Shown: positions 27,537-35,407, counted from the stretch's first letter. The stretch is 64,000 nt of DNA from Roseiarcus sp036513315 (GCA_036513315.1 DATBZF010000112.1:36645-100644), one strand, 5' to 3'. Notes: generated from the letters alone by a model not told the origin. Program-made: numbers and translations.

Positions 27537-27714
27537 GGCTGACGCCCGCTTTTGCGACCAATAATTCGGTCGCGCTGAGTCGGGCCGCGCGGGCTCTTGG
27601 CTTCGTCAAGCGATCAATTGGCTGCGGAATCGGCAACGGCGCGGCGGATGAATGTCGATTTTGAGCATAGTTGACGAGAGCGAGGACAGGCCACGCGAGG
27701 CTGAGGAAGGCGAA

Positions 27715-27942
27715 ATGATTATCACCGCCGCGCATTACAAAGCTGCGCGCCAACTTCTTGGCTGGTCCCAATCTCGGCTAGCCGGCGAAGCGGGCATCAG
27801 CAAGACAACGGTCGCAACAGTTGAGAGCGGGGAGCGCAAAGTGCCCGCGTTGACCGTCTCGACGATCCGGCACGCCCTCGAAGCCGCTGGCGTCGAATTC
27901 ACGAACGGCGGCCAACCGTGGGTGAAGCTGAGAAAGGCCTGA
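27715..27942 (+). CDS. XRE-type helix-turn-helix regulator (75 aa)
   Basis: ATG at 27715 after GAGGAAGG. The whole protein is one HTH_3 domain: AARQLLGWSQSRLAGEAGIS is helices 1-2 and KTTVATVESGERKVPALTV the recognition region, ending in a short beta turn (GVEFTNGGQPWVKL). Typical small phage/island regulator. Its stop is followed directly by the ATG of a 40-aa membrane protein. Confidence 0.85.
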   Translation: MIITAAHYKAARQLLGWSQSRLAGEAGISKTTVATVESGERKVPALTVSTIRHALEAAGVEFTNGGQPWVKLRKA

Positions 27943-28065
27943 ATGAAACCGCGCCCGCCCAACTCCGGCCGATGGAGCCGAACGACCATGACGGCCCATC
28001 TCGAATTGACCGCATTGATGCTCGCGGGGCTCGTTATTCTCGCGCTGGCCCAACGGATTTTGTGA
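27943..28065 (+). CDS. Tiny membrane protein (40 aa) behind the XRE gene
   Basis: The ATG abuts the regulator stop (TGAATG), suggesting translational coupling. An N-terminal basic part (KPRPPNSGRWSRTT) is followed by one hydrophobic helix (LTALMLAGLVILALAQRIL). An internal ATG would give 25 residues. A toxin-like or regulator-linked membrane peptide is possible but not shown. Confidence 0.45.
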   Translation: MKPRPPNSGRWSRTTMTAHLELTALMLAGLVILALAQRIL

Positions 28066-28181
28066 CGACTCGTCCATTGAGCGCGTTCACTATAAGAGAT
28101 TGTTAACCTTGTAGTTTCGCGAAAATTTTATGTTTCTCAACGGCAGCCGACGGGGCGTGTTGCATTGAGCTCCGCCGGTCA

Positions 28182-28215
28182 GGGCCGCGAATGCTGGTAG
28201 GGCTCCTCGCGGCCC
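28182..28215. repeat. 9-bp inverted repeat
   Basis: GGGCCGCGA and TCGCGGCCC with a 16-base loop, in the 255-base gap after the XRE pair. No T-run; purpose unknown. Confidence 0.4.
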
Positions 28216-28320
28216 GCCCGACTACCTCATTTCCTTGAAGGAATTCGTATACATTTCGAGCGGCAACCCGTTGAACTGTTTAAGTCCCGGAGATCGAAAG
28301 GCCAGCTTATCGTCGCCCAC

Positions 28321-28563
28321 TCAAGGCAATTTTTTCTCGAACCCCTCAGTCAACGGCTCGTCCGTCGTCTCGATGGTCATCGATCTCCACGTCACCCCGG
28401 GCCCGAGTGTCGCGCCCGGATTATAGGGATCCACCAGCATGATGCTCTTGGGGTTGTTCACATCAGTGAAGGCCTGGCAGATCGGCGCGGGTGATCGCCG
28501 AGGCAGACTTGCAAGCACCGTTTGGCACAGACCTGATGGTGAATGTCGGCGCCGTTCGACCAT
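28321..28563 (-). CDS. Uncertain hypothetical protein or remnant (80 aa)
   Basis: The C-terminal half (FTDVNNPKSIMLVDPYNPG and TWRSMTIETTDEPLTEGFEK) looks protein-like, while the N-terminal half is basic and poor. It may be the tail of a decayed gene. No domain is recognised. Confidence 0.3.
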   Translation of the reverse strand: MVERRRHSPSGLCQTVLASLPRRSPAPICQAFTDVNNPKSIMLVDPYNPGATLGPGVTWRSMTIETTDEPLTEGFEKKLP

Positions 28564-28613
28564 TCGTTGAGCTTCGCGTCGAAGCTGGCGCGCGTAGCGA
28601 GGCGCGGTCCGGG

Positions 28614-28817
28614 TTATGGCCCCTCTGCGTCCACCAGGGCGAGAAGCTTTTGCTGGCTTATATTGTTGCCGCTCGGGTCCGCGATCGTCGTCTTCTCACC
28701 GTTCGCAACTAGAACCAACACTGACGCCCATGCTTCGGCGGCCGTCGCCCTTTCGACGGTCTTTGCCGTTGCTCCTTTCCTTGGAATCAACGGCTCATAA
28801 GTGACCAGATAGGACAT
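28614..28817 (-). CDS. Hypothetical protein (67 aa)
   Basis: MSYLVTYEPLIPRKGATAKT begins a small beta-alpha protein; WASVLVLVANGEKTTIADP and SQQKLLALVDAEGP complete it. No known domain, but composition and length are consistent with a conserved unnamed protein family on islands. Confidence 0.55.
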   Translation of the reverse strand: MSYLVTYEPLIPRKGATAKTVERATAAEAWASVLVLVANGEKTTIADPSGNNISQQKLLALVDAEGP

Positions 28818-29073
28818 GGGAGCTATTCGACCTTCCGAGCTTCAACGGCCATTTCCGCCTGAGCGAGCTTGCAAGCTCAGCGGCGCGATAACGCGCCCGT
28901 CGCAGTCTCGTTCCAGAGCTAGACAAACCCGACGACCGCGATCGCCAACAAGATGGCCGCGTTATCCACGTTTGCGATCATTCGCGGTCTTTCGTCACCT
29001 TATGGGGCGGCAGGCGTTTTCCTGCTCATGAGCGGCCCATATCGGCCGCCTCTCTCACCGAAAGCGGGACGAC

Positions 29074-29481
29074 ATGGCGATTTTCATCGCACTCGGAACC
29101 TATACTGAGCAGGGGTTTCGCCAGCTAAGACAAACAGTCAGTCGCGCAGAAGATTTCAAACTCCTGGCTGTTCAATACGGAATGACCGTGAAAGACATCT
29201 TCTGGATGCGAGGCCAGCAATACGACATGGTCGCGACATTGGAAGGGCCGAGTTGCGCGACCGCGCAAGCCTTGCTGCTCGTCATAAACATGCGCGGGAA
29301 CATTCGCACGCACCTGTTACGGGCATATGCTGCGGAAGAGATTGAGGCGTTTCTGGCGGAATCGGCTGCTGAACCGCCCGAGGAGGCGCTTGGATTAATC
29401 TCCAACGTCCGCCTCGAACCCGCCTTTGAGCAAAGCTGCGCGGTGAACGCACATCGGTCGCCGTTCCAAAGTCTCATATGA
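29074..29481 (+). CDS. GYD domain-containing protein
   Basis: 135 residues. Starts FIALGTYTEQGFRQLRQT, then YGMTVKDIFWMRGQQYDMV, which is the GYD signature region (here QYD for GYD), followed by EGPSCATAQALLL. GYD proteins adopt a dimeric ferredoxin-like fold related to AsnC/stress proteins; function is unknown. The C-terminal 40 residues are an additional tail not typical of the domain. Confidence 0.8.
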   Translation: MAIFIALGTYTEQGFRQLRQTVSRAEDFKLLAVQYGMTVKDIFWMRGQQYDMVATLEGPSCATAQALLLVINMRGNIRTHLLRAYAAEEIEAFLAESAAEPPEEALGLISNVRLEPAFEQSCAVNAHRSPFQSLI

Positions 29482-29510
29482 CTCAGACCGACGATGTGTC
29501 ATGCTGGAGA

Positions 29511-29705
29511 ATGGCCAGAGTTATCAGTCTTGCTGAGCAAGTCGAGTTGAACGACCTGCGCGCCGAATTGACTTTGGCGAATCTGGTCACATCGAATGCG
29601 CCGCCACTGAGCCCCTTCCTAAGCGGCAATGCGCTCGCGCGTTTCATGGCGGCAGAAGAGAGACGAATCTTCGTCACTGATCGCATTGCTGAAATCGAGG
29701 GATAA
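29511..29705 (+). CDS. MARVISLAEQ-type orphan protein, paralogue (64 aa)
   Basis: Starts MARVISLAEQVELNDLRAEL with PLSPFLSGNALARFMAAEER, closely matching the first 60 residues of the gene at 25959. It ends early (RIAEIEG). An in-frame ATG 11 codons upstream (29478) overlaps the GYD gene end. Function unknown; the shared core could be a short helical partner-binding module. Confidence 0.6.
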   Translation: MARVISLAEQVELNDLRAELTLANLVTSNAPPLSPFLSGNALARFMAAEERRIFVTDRIAEIEG

Positions 29706-29733
29706 CGGCGTCGCCCGTCGCGACGGGCAGCGC

Positions 29734-29868
29734 ATGCCCAGTAAATCCGCCGCTCCGCCTGTAATGGCCGCGCAAGCCGCGCTCGCGGGAATTGCCCTCA
29801 GCGGGGAGGATGATATTGACGCCCGCGACGTCGAGGCAGGTCAGCGGACGGCGCTGCGGATCGGTTAG
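29734..29868 (+). CDS. Possible small protein (44 aa)
   Basis: MPSKSAAPPVMAAQAALAGI then ALSGEDDIDARDVEAGQRTA and a stop two bases before the opposing gene end. The ribosome site is weak. The coding look is moderate; it could be a second cistron of the 29511 gene. Confidence 0.3.
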   Translation: MPSKSAAPPVMAAQAALAGIALSGEDDIDARDVEAGQRTALRIG

Positions 29869-29869
29869 G

Positions 29870-30046
29870 CTACTTGATCGGCGGTGCGCTTGTCCAATGT
29901 TCCTGCGCAACATCAGTCCATGTTGAACCGAGCGGCTGCATCGATAGCCACGTTTCAGCGAGTTTACCGCCTTCGGTCCTGTAAGACTGCATTCCGGCGC
30001 GGCTGCGCGGTTCGCCAGTCTTGGGATCGCTCCACTTGAATCGCAT
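29870..30046 (-). pseudogene. C-terminal remnant of a SnoaL/NTF2-like protein
   Basis: 58 codons from an ATG at 30044-30046: SYRTEGGKLAETWLSMQPLG reads like the last two strands of a SnoaL-like alpha+beta barrel. The N-terminal two-thirds of the domain are absent; the serine recombinase gene ends 61 bases upstream, so the gene was probably truncated by that insertion. The family call is by pattern only. Confidence 0.4.
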
Positions 30047-30107
30047 CGAGGTCGCCTTTCGCGATCGGCAGGATCGGTTGCCACAGGAAAAAGCCGTAGC
30101 GGGGCCG

Positions 30108-30773
30108 TCAGCCCGCGCGTCGCAGAATATCGGCAACCTGAGTCGCCGCCCAACGGCCGCCGCGTGCGGTCGCGATCCCGCGCTCGTTCAATGCGTCGGC
30201 AATAGCGCGCAGGGTCAGCCCCTGTGCCCTCAGTGGCACGATGACAGGCGACACGTTCGCAGCAAAGCGATCAGCCTCCGCCTTCACGCTTGCCGTCCCC
30301 TTGGCTTGTGCAGCCCCGATATGAGGGTTTCCGAGCCGAACGCCTCGCGCCTTGGCCGCAGCGAGCGCCGCGGTGGTGCGGGTCGAGATAAGCGCGCGCT
30401 CCTTCTCAGCGAGGGCCGCGTAAAGGTGGAGCAGGAATGGATCGGCGGAAGGGCCAAGATCGGCGACGATGAAGGGAACGCGCGTTGACATTAGACCGGA
30501 TATGAACGCGACGTCTCTCGACAGCCGGTCAAGTTTGGCGACGACAACCGCGCATTTCAGCCGGCGAGCGTCAGCAAGCGCGGCCTTGAGAATCGGCCTG
30601 TGCTCCAGCGCATCGACGCCCTTGCCGGTTTCAACCTCGACATATTCGGCGACGACTTCGAAGTCTTGGGCGTCCGCGAACCGGGCGACCGCCGCGCGTT
30701 GCGCCTCAATACCAAGCCCTGACTTTCCATGGCCGGCCGAACTGACTCTGAGATAGGAAATCGTCGGCTGCAT
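30108..30773 (-). CDS. Serine recombinase (resolvase/invertase family)
   Basis: 221 residues from the ATG at 30771-30773 behind GAGG. Catalytic domain: ISYLRVSSAGHGKSGLGIEA with the nucleophile serine in YLRVSS, VVVAKLDRLSRDVAFISGL holds the conserved R-x-x-R after AKLDR, and EKERALISTRTTAAL is the long helix E. A C-terminal HTH follows (TLRAIADALNERGIATARGG, ATQVADILRR). Divergent from the histidine kinase gene; only recombinase in this accessory stretch. Confidence 0.93.
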   Translation of the reverse strand: MQPTISYLRVSSAGHGKSGLGIEAQRAAVARFADAQDFEVVAEYVEVETGKGVDALEHRPILKAALADARRLKCAVVVAKLDRLSRDVAFISGLMSTRVPFIVADLGPSADPFLLHLYAALAEKERALISTRTTAALAAAKARGVRLGNPHIGAAQAKGTASVKAEADRFAANVSPVIVPLRAQGLTLRAIADALNERGIATARGGRWAATQVADILRRAG

Positions 30774-30966
30774 GGCGTCCTCACTCGCCTGTAAGAATTC
30801 TAAACAAGCATATTGTTTCCTTACAAGCCCAAAATCAACGCAGGAAAATAGTGGGAACCCGATAGGCATATGCCGTGTTAAAAGGGGCGACGGGCCGCTT
30901 GCTTGTCGCTGTCTGCCGAGTCATGGCTTTCGCTCCGCGAGCCTCCGGCCCCCTGAGGGGCCAAAC

Positions 30967-32016
30967 ATGTCAACCGACAATGCGCTTCTTGTTGAATCTG
31001 CGAGCACGCTCGCCGTAATTGCCTCGTCATATCAGCCCCTCTTGTTCCTAACGGGCGATCTGGCGGTTGTAGCGGCCAGTTCATCGTTCTGCCGCGACTT
31101 TCAGATAGACCCTGCAAGCGTTCGCGGTCGGCCGCTTTCTCAATTGGGCGCCGGCGAGTGGGATATGCCGAAGCTTAACTCGCTCCTCAACGCGACAGCT
31201 TCGGCGAACGCGGCGGTAGATTCTTATGAGATTGACCTTATTCGCAAGGATCGCGAACCTCGATCCCTCGTGATCAACGCACACAAGCTTGACGACGGCG
31301 ACATGGAGCGAGTGCGATTGCTCGTGGCGATCACTGACGTCACGCTTGCTCGCGCCGAGTCCAGACAGAAGGACGATCTGCTTCGCGAGAAAGCCGTCCT
31401 TATGCAAGAGGTTCAGCATCGCGTCGCTAACAGCCTCCAAATTATCGCGAGCCTGCTTATGCAGAGCGCCCGCAACGTGCAGTCAGAAGAGGCCAGAGGC
31501 TACCTTCACGACGCGCATCAGCGCGTAATGTCTATCGCCGCCGTTCAACGCCATCTTGCAGTGTCAAGTCCGGAGGAAGTCGCGCTTCGTCCATATTTCG
31601 CTCACCTGTGCGAGAGTCTCGGCGCGTCGATGATCTTCGATCCCAAGCGGCTCTCCATTGAGACAATCGTTGACGACAGCGTCGTCTCAGCGAACGTGTC
31701 GGTAAGCCTTGGCCTCATCATCACCGAGCTTGTCATCAACGCCCTCAAGCACGCCTTCGCCGAAAATCGCCCCGGCAAAATCACGATCAATTACAAGTCG
31801 GAAGCCGCGAACTGGACGCTGTCGGTGAGCGATGATGGGGCGGGCATGCCGAGCGAACCGGAGAAGGTGAAGGCGGGATTGGGGACCGGGATCGTCGAAG
31901 CGCTCGCGAGGCATTTGGGAAGCGTCATTCGCGTGTCGGATGCTGAGCCGGGAACTTCCGTCACGATATTTCATGGCGAGGCTGCCGGCGGCGGCAATCT
32001 CCCTGCCGCTGCATAA
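30967..32016 (+). CDS. HisKA_2 family sensor histidine kinase with PAS domain
   Basis: 349 residues from the ATG at 30967. N-terminal PAS-like domain (residues about 20-130, LFLTGDLAVVAASSSFCRDF) without membrane segments, so a soluble sensor. The H-box is EVQHRVANSLQIIASLL, typical of HisKA_2/HWE kinases; the ATPase part has the N-box IITELVINALKHAF and G-box SDDGAGMPSEPEKVKAGLGT. Phosphorylates a response regulator, likely the one 85 bases downstream. Proteins of this type often feed the alphaproteobacterial general stress response. Confidence 0.92.
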   Translation: MSTDNALLVESASTLAVIASSYQPLLFLTGDLAVVAASSSFCRDFQIDPASVRGRPLSQLGAGEWDMPKLNSLLNATASANAAVDSYEIDLIRKDREPRSLVINAHKLDDGDMERVRLLVAITDVTLARAESRQKDDLLREKAVLMQEVQHRVANSLQIIASLLMQSARNVQSEEARGYLHDAHQRVMSIAAVQRHLAVSSPEEVALRPYFAHLCESLGASMIFDPKRLSIETIVDDSVVSANVSVSLGLIITELVINALKHAFAENRPGKITINYKSEAANWTLSVSDDGAGMPSEPEKVKAGLGTGIVEALARHLGSVIRVSDAEPGTSVTIFHGEAAGGGNLPAAA

Positions 32017-32101
32017 TGATGAGGCGCGAATAATAATTGCGCTTTTCGTGCAACCTTTACCCGAACCTTCCAGTTGCATGCGCAGACTCCGAGGAAGCTA
32101 C

Positions 32102-32497
32102 ATGTCCGAACGCAAGCCCGTCGTCCTGGTGGTGGAAGACGACCCGATCATTAGAATGGTGACGACGAGTTTCGTGTCTGACGCGGGTTTTGAAGCTGTT
32201 GAAGCCGACAGCGCGGACGAGGCTATCCGCATTCTTAAAGCGCGTTCGGACATTCATCTGGTATTCACGGACATTGGCTTGCCCGGCACGATGGATGGCC
32301 TGAAGCTCGCCCATTTTATCGCCACCCGCTGGCCGCCGGTGAAATTGGTCGTCGCGTCTGGGATGATGATTGTTGAACAGGGTCAGCTTCCAGCAGGCGC
32401 GAAGTTTTTCCCCAAGCCTTATCATCACAACGCCATTACGAAAGCGCTGACCGAAATGTTGTCGCCTCGCAATCGGCCCTCGCTGTCGGCGGCGTGA
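32102..32497 (+). CDS. Single-domain response regulator
   Basis: 131 residues, one receiver domain only. VVLVVEDDPIIRMVTTSF gives the acidic pocket, VFTDIGLPGTMDGLKLA the phospho-acceptor Asp, and FFPKPYHHNAITKAL the conserved lysine and its KPY turn. No output domain, so it probably acts through protein contacts or as a phosphate sink for the upstream kinase. Start ATG at 32102 matches the domain edge. Confidence 0.92.
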   Translation: MSERKPVVLVVEDDPIIRMVTTSFVSDAGFEAVEADSADEAIRILKARSDIHLVFTDIGLPGTMDGLKLAHFIATRWPPVKLVVASGMMIVEQGQLPAGAKFFPKPYHHNAITKALTEMLSPRNRPSLSAA

Positions 32498-32653
32498 GTC
32501 TCATGTCAGGGCGTCGAGGATTCTGTCGCGATTTTCGTCGCCGCTTGTTCCTTTAATCGCGCCCGTCTGGCTTTGGCATAGGCGGCCCTGTCTCGCAATG
32601 GCTCTCGCCGCGCCTTCCCGCCAGCGCGCAAATGCGCCAGGGCCGCGCGCAGG

Positions 32654-32816
32654 TCAAATTACCGGTCTTAGGGCCTTGAGGATGTACCTATTGCTGCTAA
32701 AAAGATATCGGCCGGTTTCGTCCAAACGCTCGAACTCGTTAAACCATCCATTGAGTTCGCCGGCCGAAAGATCTCCGCGTACTCCGACAAACTTGTCTAT
32801 GAATATTGATAGACCC
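32654..32816 (-). pseudogene. C-terminal remnant of a SAM-dependent methyltransferase
   Basis: No start codon, but the frame reads LSAGELNGWFNEFERLDETG then RYLFSSNRYILKALRP and a stop, which closely resembles the last helix and strand of class I methyltransferases of the UbiE-like group. The N-terminal domain is missing; the upstream DNA is taken by another small gene in another frame. A decayed gene fragment. Confidence 0.45.
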
Positions 32817-33108
32817 TTGCTGTAGAAGTCCCCGCTCCGCTCCGCCGTGCGGCGATCCAGTGGGCATTGCCGGAGCTGCCTATCTTGGTTCCTTGGATCT
32901 CGCGGCCGTCCGCGGAAAGCTGAAGATAGTCGCCGTCTTCGACAAGCTTATTTTGCCCGAGCAACAGCTGCGCTTTCTGCCAAGCGGCCGCATCGTCGTC
33001 TGGGGCCATGAACTCCCCTGAATCTCGCAAGTCGCCTTTTTGGGGGCCTGAGCCGACAGTGACGGAGAAAACATATCGCTTTAGCTTCGGCGGATTTCGA
33101 CGGAACAT
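32797..33108 (-). CDS. Hypothetical protein (103 aa)
   Basis: ATG after GGAGA. Beta-rich start (KRYVFSVTVGSGPQKGDL), then DDDAAAWQKAQLLLGQNKLV, then DYLQLSADGREIQGTKIG. No family recognised. Four tandem TTGACAG repeats lie 104-147 bases upstream of its start, on its coding strand. Confidence 0.6.
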   Translation of the reverse strand: MFRRNPPKLKRYVFSVTVGSGPQKGDLRDSGEFMAPDDDAAAWQKAQLLLGQNKLVEDGDYLQLSADGREIQGTKIGSSGNAHWIAARRSGAGTSTARVYQYS

Positions 33109-33211
33109 CGGGTCGCTCTCCGTTGCTTTCTGTTAACCATAGAAAGCAGATCGGGGCGCCGCGAGCGAACGTCAAGGCTTTATTTTTCAAATCGAGGCAC
33201 TAACCTGATTT

Positions 33212-33255
33212 CTGTCAAGTCACTGTCAAGTTGCTGTCAAGTTGCTGTCAATCGA
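33212..33255 (-). repeat. Four direct repeats with 11-bp period, each carrying TTGACA
   Basis: On the plus strand CTGTCAAGTCA, CTGTCAAGTTG, CTGTCAAGTTG and CTGTCAATCGA start at 33212, 33223, 33234 and 33245. On the minus strand each holds TTGACAG, a perfect -35 hexamer. The spacing is one helical turn, as in iteron-type binding sites. Upstream of the gene ending at 32797; no clear -10 partner. Confidence 0.8.
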
Positions 33256-33489
33256 AGACAAATGTATTCGAGCCGCTTTCTAGGTGAGCTGCCCGATTTC
33301 GAGCCACTGGCCGCTGGCAATACCATAAGCTCAGCTGCGGATTTCCGTCCAGATTTGCCGGAGTCTGGGTCGCTCCATCGCTTTCGGCGAGGTTTTGGCC
33401 GGCCCGTTCTGCTGAGCATACGGTCGCCGAGGCGCCGCCGATGGCCAGGCAAACCTGAGACGACTCGCGCCGTCACCCGTTTTGCCCGA

Positions 33490-33642
33490 TCAAGCGGTGC
33501 GGCTGATCCAAATTGCAAAGAAGATAGCCGAAATCGCGCCAACGGCTATCAACGCGCCAAGCTGGCCATATTCGAAGTAACCGCCGGCAATGCCGAGCAG
33601 AACGAGAACAATTGCTGAGAGCCGGAGTGCCATTTGTCGCAT
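33490..33642 (-). CDS. Small two-helix membrane protein (50 aa)
   Basis: ATG at 33640-33642 or, in the same frame, 33631-33633. Two hydrophobic segments (LRLSAIVLVLLGIAGGYF and LGALIAVGAISAIFFAIWI) joined by EYGQ. No family recognised. A similar-sized two-helix protein is encoded at 33956-34132. Confidence 0.5.
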   Translation of the reverse strand: MRQMALRLSAIVLVLLGIAGGYFEYGQLGALIAVGAISAIFFAIWISRTA

Positions 33643-33722
33643 GCCGCCGATACGATTGAGGCCGAGGACTGTTTCCGCGCGCGCACGAGACTTACGGGAT
33701 GGCGTCGGTGCGCCGCACCGCG

Positions 33723-33890
33723 TTATCGCTTGCCACCGCTGTCCGCAGGCGCCTGGGCGCCCCGGGTCAGCTTCACCCGCTTGCCCGCGCGCTGCTCGAC
33801 CGCCGCGGCATAGGCGGCCTGGGCGACGATGACATCGCGGCAGAGCGCGAGGGCAACGCTCTTGGCGGCGCGAGCGTTGCCGGCGGGCCT
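33723..33890 (-). repeat. Gene remnant repeat, copy 1
   Basis: The minus strand frame reads VALALCRDVIVAQAAYAAAV then EQRAGKRVKLTRGAQAPAD and a stop, with no usable start codon. About 115 bases are nearly repeated at 34223-34372. Both look like the C-terminus of the same lost gene. Confidence 0.55.
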
Positions 33891-33955
33891 CAAACAAGTG
33901 GCAGGGATAGGGTCAGACGCGCCGACCTGGCCTGTAAAGGCGTAGAGCGGCTCAG

Positions 33956-34132
33956 TCAGCGCTCGGGCGCCGGTTTTGGCTTCGCTCTGTTAAAATCTGC
34001 CCACATCGGTAAGACCAAGACGAGGGAGATGAGCCAGATCACCGCCGCAAGTGCTTCATACTCTCGGCGATAGACGAAAGCGGCAATCAGAGCCAAAAAG
34101 ACTGCCAATATCCAACTGAACGTTCTCAACAT
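33956..34132 (-). CDS. Small two-helix membrane protein (58 aa)
   Basis: ATG at 34130-34132. FSWILAVFLALIAAFVY and YEALAAVIWLISLVLVLPMW are two membrane segments; the end is basic (NRAKPKPAPER). It lies between the two copies of the gene-remnant repeat. Function unknown. Confidence 0.5.
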   Translation of the reverse strand: MLRTFSWILAVFLALIAAFVYRREYEALAAVIWLISLVLVLPMWADFNRAKPKPAPER

Positions 34133-34222
34133 CGCTGCGGTTACCTATCCATGCGACAGATATTTGAAATTAAATTGGTAGCCCTTTAATGTGAAGAAGC
34201 AAGCGCGCTCGTTCCTTTCAAT

Positions 34223-34372
34223 TTACGATTGGTTACCGGCTCGTTTTTTGCAGCGCCTATCCGCAGGCGCCTGGGCGCCGTGCGTCAGCTTCACCCGCTT
34301 GCCGGCGCGCTGTTCGACCGCGGCGACGAATGCGGCCAGGGCGACGATGACATTGCGGCAGAGCGCGAGGGA
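34223..34372 (-). repeat. Gene remnant repeat, copy 2
   Basis: Encodes RNVIVALAAFVAAVEQRAGK then RVKLTHGAQAPADRRCKK in one frame with no start. Matches copy 1 at 33723-33890 over about 115 bases in direct orientation, separated by about 500 bases. Confidence 0.55.
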
Positions 34373-34384
34373 GCCAGTTCGATT

Positions 34385-34603
34385 ATGGTCGCGATCCCTA
34401 CCATCACCTTGAAAATAGAGGCCGATCTTCTCACTCAGACTCGATTTCGCTGGCTACTATGCGAGGGCGACCAGGTTTTGCTTCGCTGCCAACATTCCTT
34501 TGAAACGATGGGAGAGGCGGAGGCGGACGGGAACAAGGCTCTTGAGAAGCGGATCAAAGAATTGCGGGCGCCGCCTTCACCGGAATGGCCCGGGTCGGCG
34601 TGA
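34385..34603 (+). CDS. Hypothetical protein (72 aa)
   Basis: ATG at 34385. Reads TITLKIEADLLTQTRFRWLL, then QVLLRCQHSFETMGEAEADG, ending in a helical charged region. Looks like a small alpha/beta protein of unknown role. Its TGA overlaps a GTG that may start a further short gene. Confidence 0.55.
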   Translation: MVAIPTITLKIEADLLTQTRFRWLLCEGDQVLLRCQHSFETMGEAEADGNKALEKRIKELRAPPSPEWPGSA

Positions 34604-34761
34604 CCGATACCGTCGCCGGTCGCCGCAAGGCCGCGCCGATAAACGGAACGCCCGTCGAGAACTTCGACGCCACGTCGGCGGGCGACATTTTCAGCGTCTT
34701 ATCCGCGACCATTCCCCCCAATCGTCTCCGCATTCGCCTTTACTTAACGTCGCGCCGCTAA
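34600..34761 (+). CDS. Possible translation-coupled small protein (53 aa)
   Basis: GTG at 34600-34602 overlaps the TGA of the preceding gene (GTGA). Reads RRKAAPINGTPVENFDATSA then GDIFSVLSATIPPNRLRIRL. Coding look is moderate; no domain. Confidence 0.35.
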   Translation: MTDTVAGRRKAAPINGTPVENFDATSAGDIFSVLSATIPPNRLRIRLYLTSRR

Positions 34762-34791
34762 ATTCTCGGGTAGGACCTTGTGGGGCGGAAA

Positions 34792-35046
34792 ATGGAACGG
34801 CATTTCTTGCGCGAGAGCGCGTTCGTCATTGCGACACTGGCGTCTATCGCATTTCTCGCCTCGCAAGGCGGCACAGTCGCTTCGACCTCCCTGGCCTCCC
34901 CCTATTCGCTTCTCGCGCCCGTCGTCGCAACCAGCGCATCGCCGAGCAATGGCCGGGCAGTCCATAAGCAGAGAGCGTCGTCCTGCTCCTGGGGCGAACG
35001 CGACGCGCCAACCGATTTCGGCTGGCGCTGCGTGCCTGCGTGGTAG
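34792..35046 (+). CDS. Putative secreted small protein (84 aa)
   Basis: ATG at 34792 after GGGGCGG. A hydrophobic start (ESAFVIATLASIAFLASQGG) fits a signal peptide or anchor; the rest has two cysteines (SSCSWGERDAPTDFGWRC) that could form a disulfide in the periplasm. Family unknown. Confidence 0.5.
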   Translation: MERHFLRESAFVIATLASIAFLASQGGTVASTSLASPYSLLAPVVATSASPSNGRAVHKQRASSCSWGERDAPTDFGWRCVPAW

Positions 35047-35212
35047 CTTTGGAAGAAACGTTGAGCCGCCGACTGGGCTCAAACTGAACCCTGAAAGACA
35101 AGGGAACGATCGGCCAAAGCATTCCCGCCCGGGGCCAGAACGCCATGCGTCAGTTTGAGCGTTTCGCAAGCCGGGCGAGTCGGGCTAGTGTTGGTCGGAC
35201 GGGAGGCGTTCG

Positions 35213-35407
35213 ATGATTCTACGATCAGTTCGATACATGGCCTTGATGGTTGCAATTTCGACGGGGCTTGGCGGCTGCCTCGAACCTTTGGGGCGGCCAC
35301 CCTACAACCACAGCCTCAGCGCGAAATATCCGGGGCTCTGCCGGCTTGGCCAACGCCCTGGCGGCGATTACTCATCCTATTGGTGCGAGCGCACGCACGC
35401 GCATTAG
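35213..35407 (+). CDS. Small lipoprotein (64 aa)
   Basis: ATG follows GGGAGG. Signal peptide MALMVAISTGLGGC ends in the lipobox GLGGC; the mature part has two more cysteines (GLCRLGQRPGGDYSSYWC). Predicted outer-membrane or inner-membrane lipoprotein, function unknown. Confidence 0.65.
   Translation: MILRSVRYMALMVAISTGLGGCLEPLGRPPYNHSLSAKYPGLCRLGQRPGGDYSSYWCERTHAH

Noticed and set aside
30772..30966. Extended start of the histidine kinase at 30772
   Set aside because: The extra 65 residues have no similarity or domain sense and overlap the recombinase start; the ATG at 30967 fits the PAS domain.
32598..32825. Plus-strand 75-codon frame after the response regulator
   Set aside because: Arg/Pro/Ser-rich and opposite a methyltransferase remnant that reads better on the minus strand.
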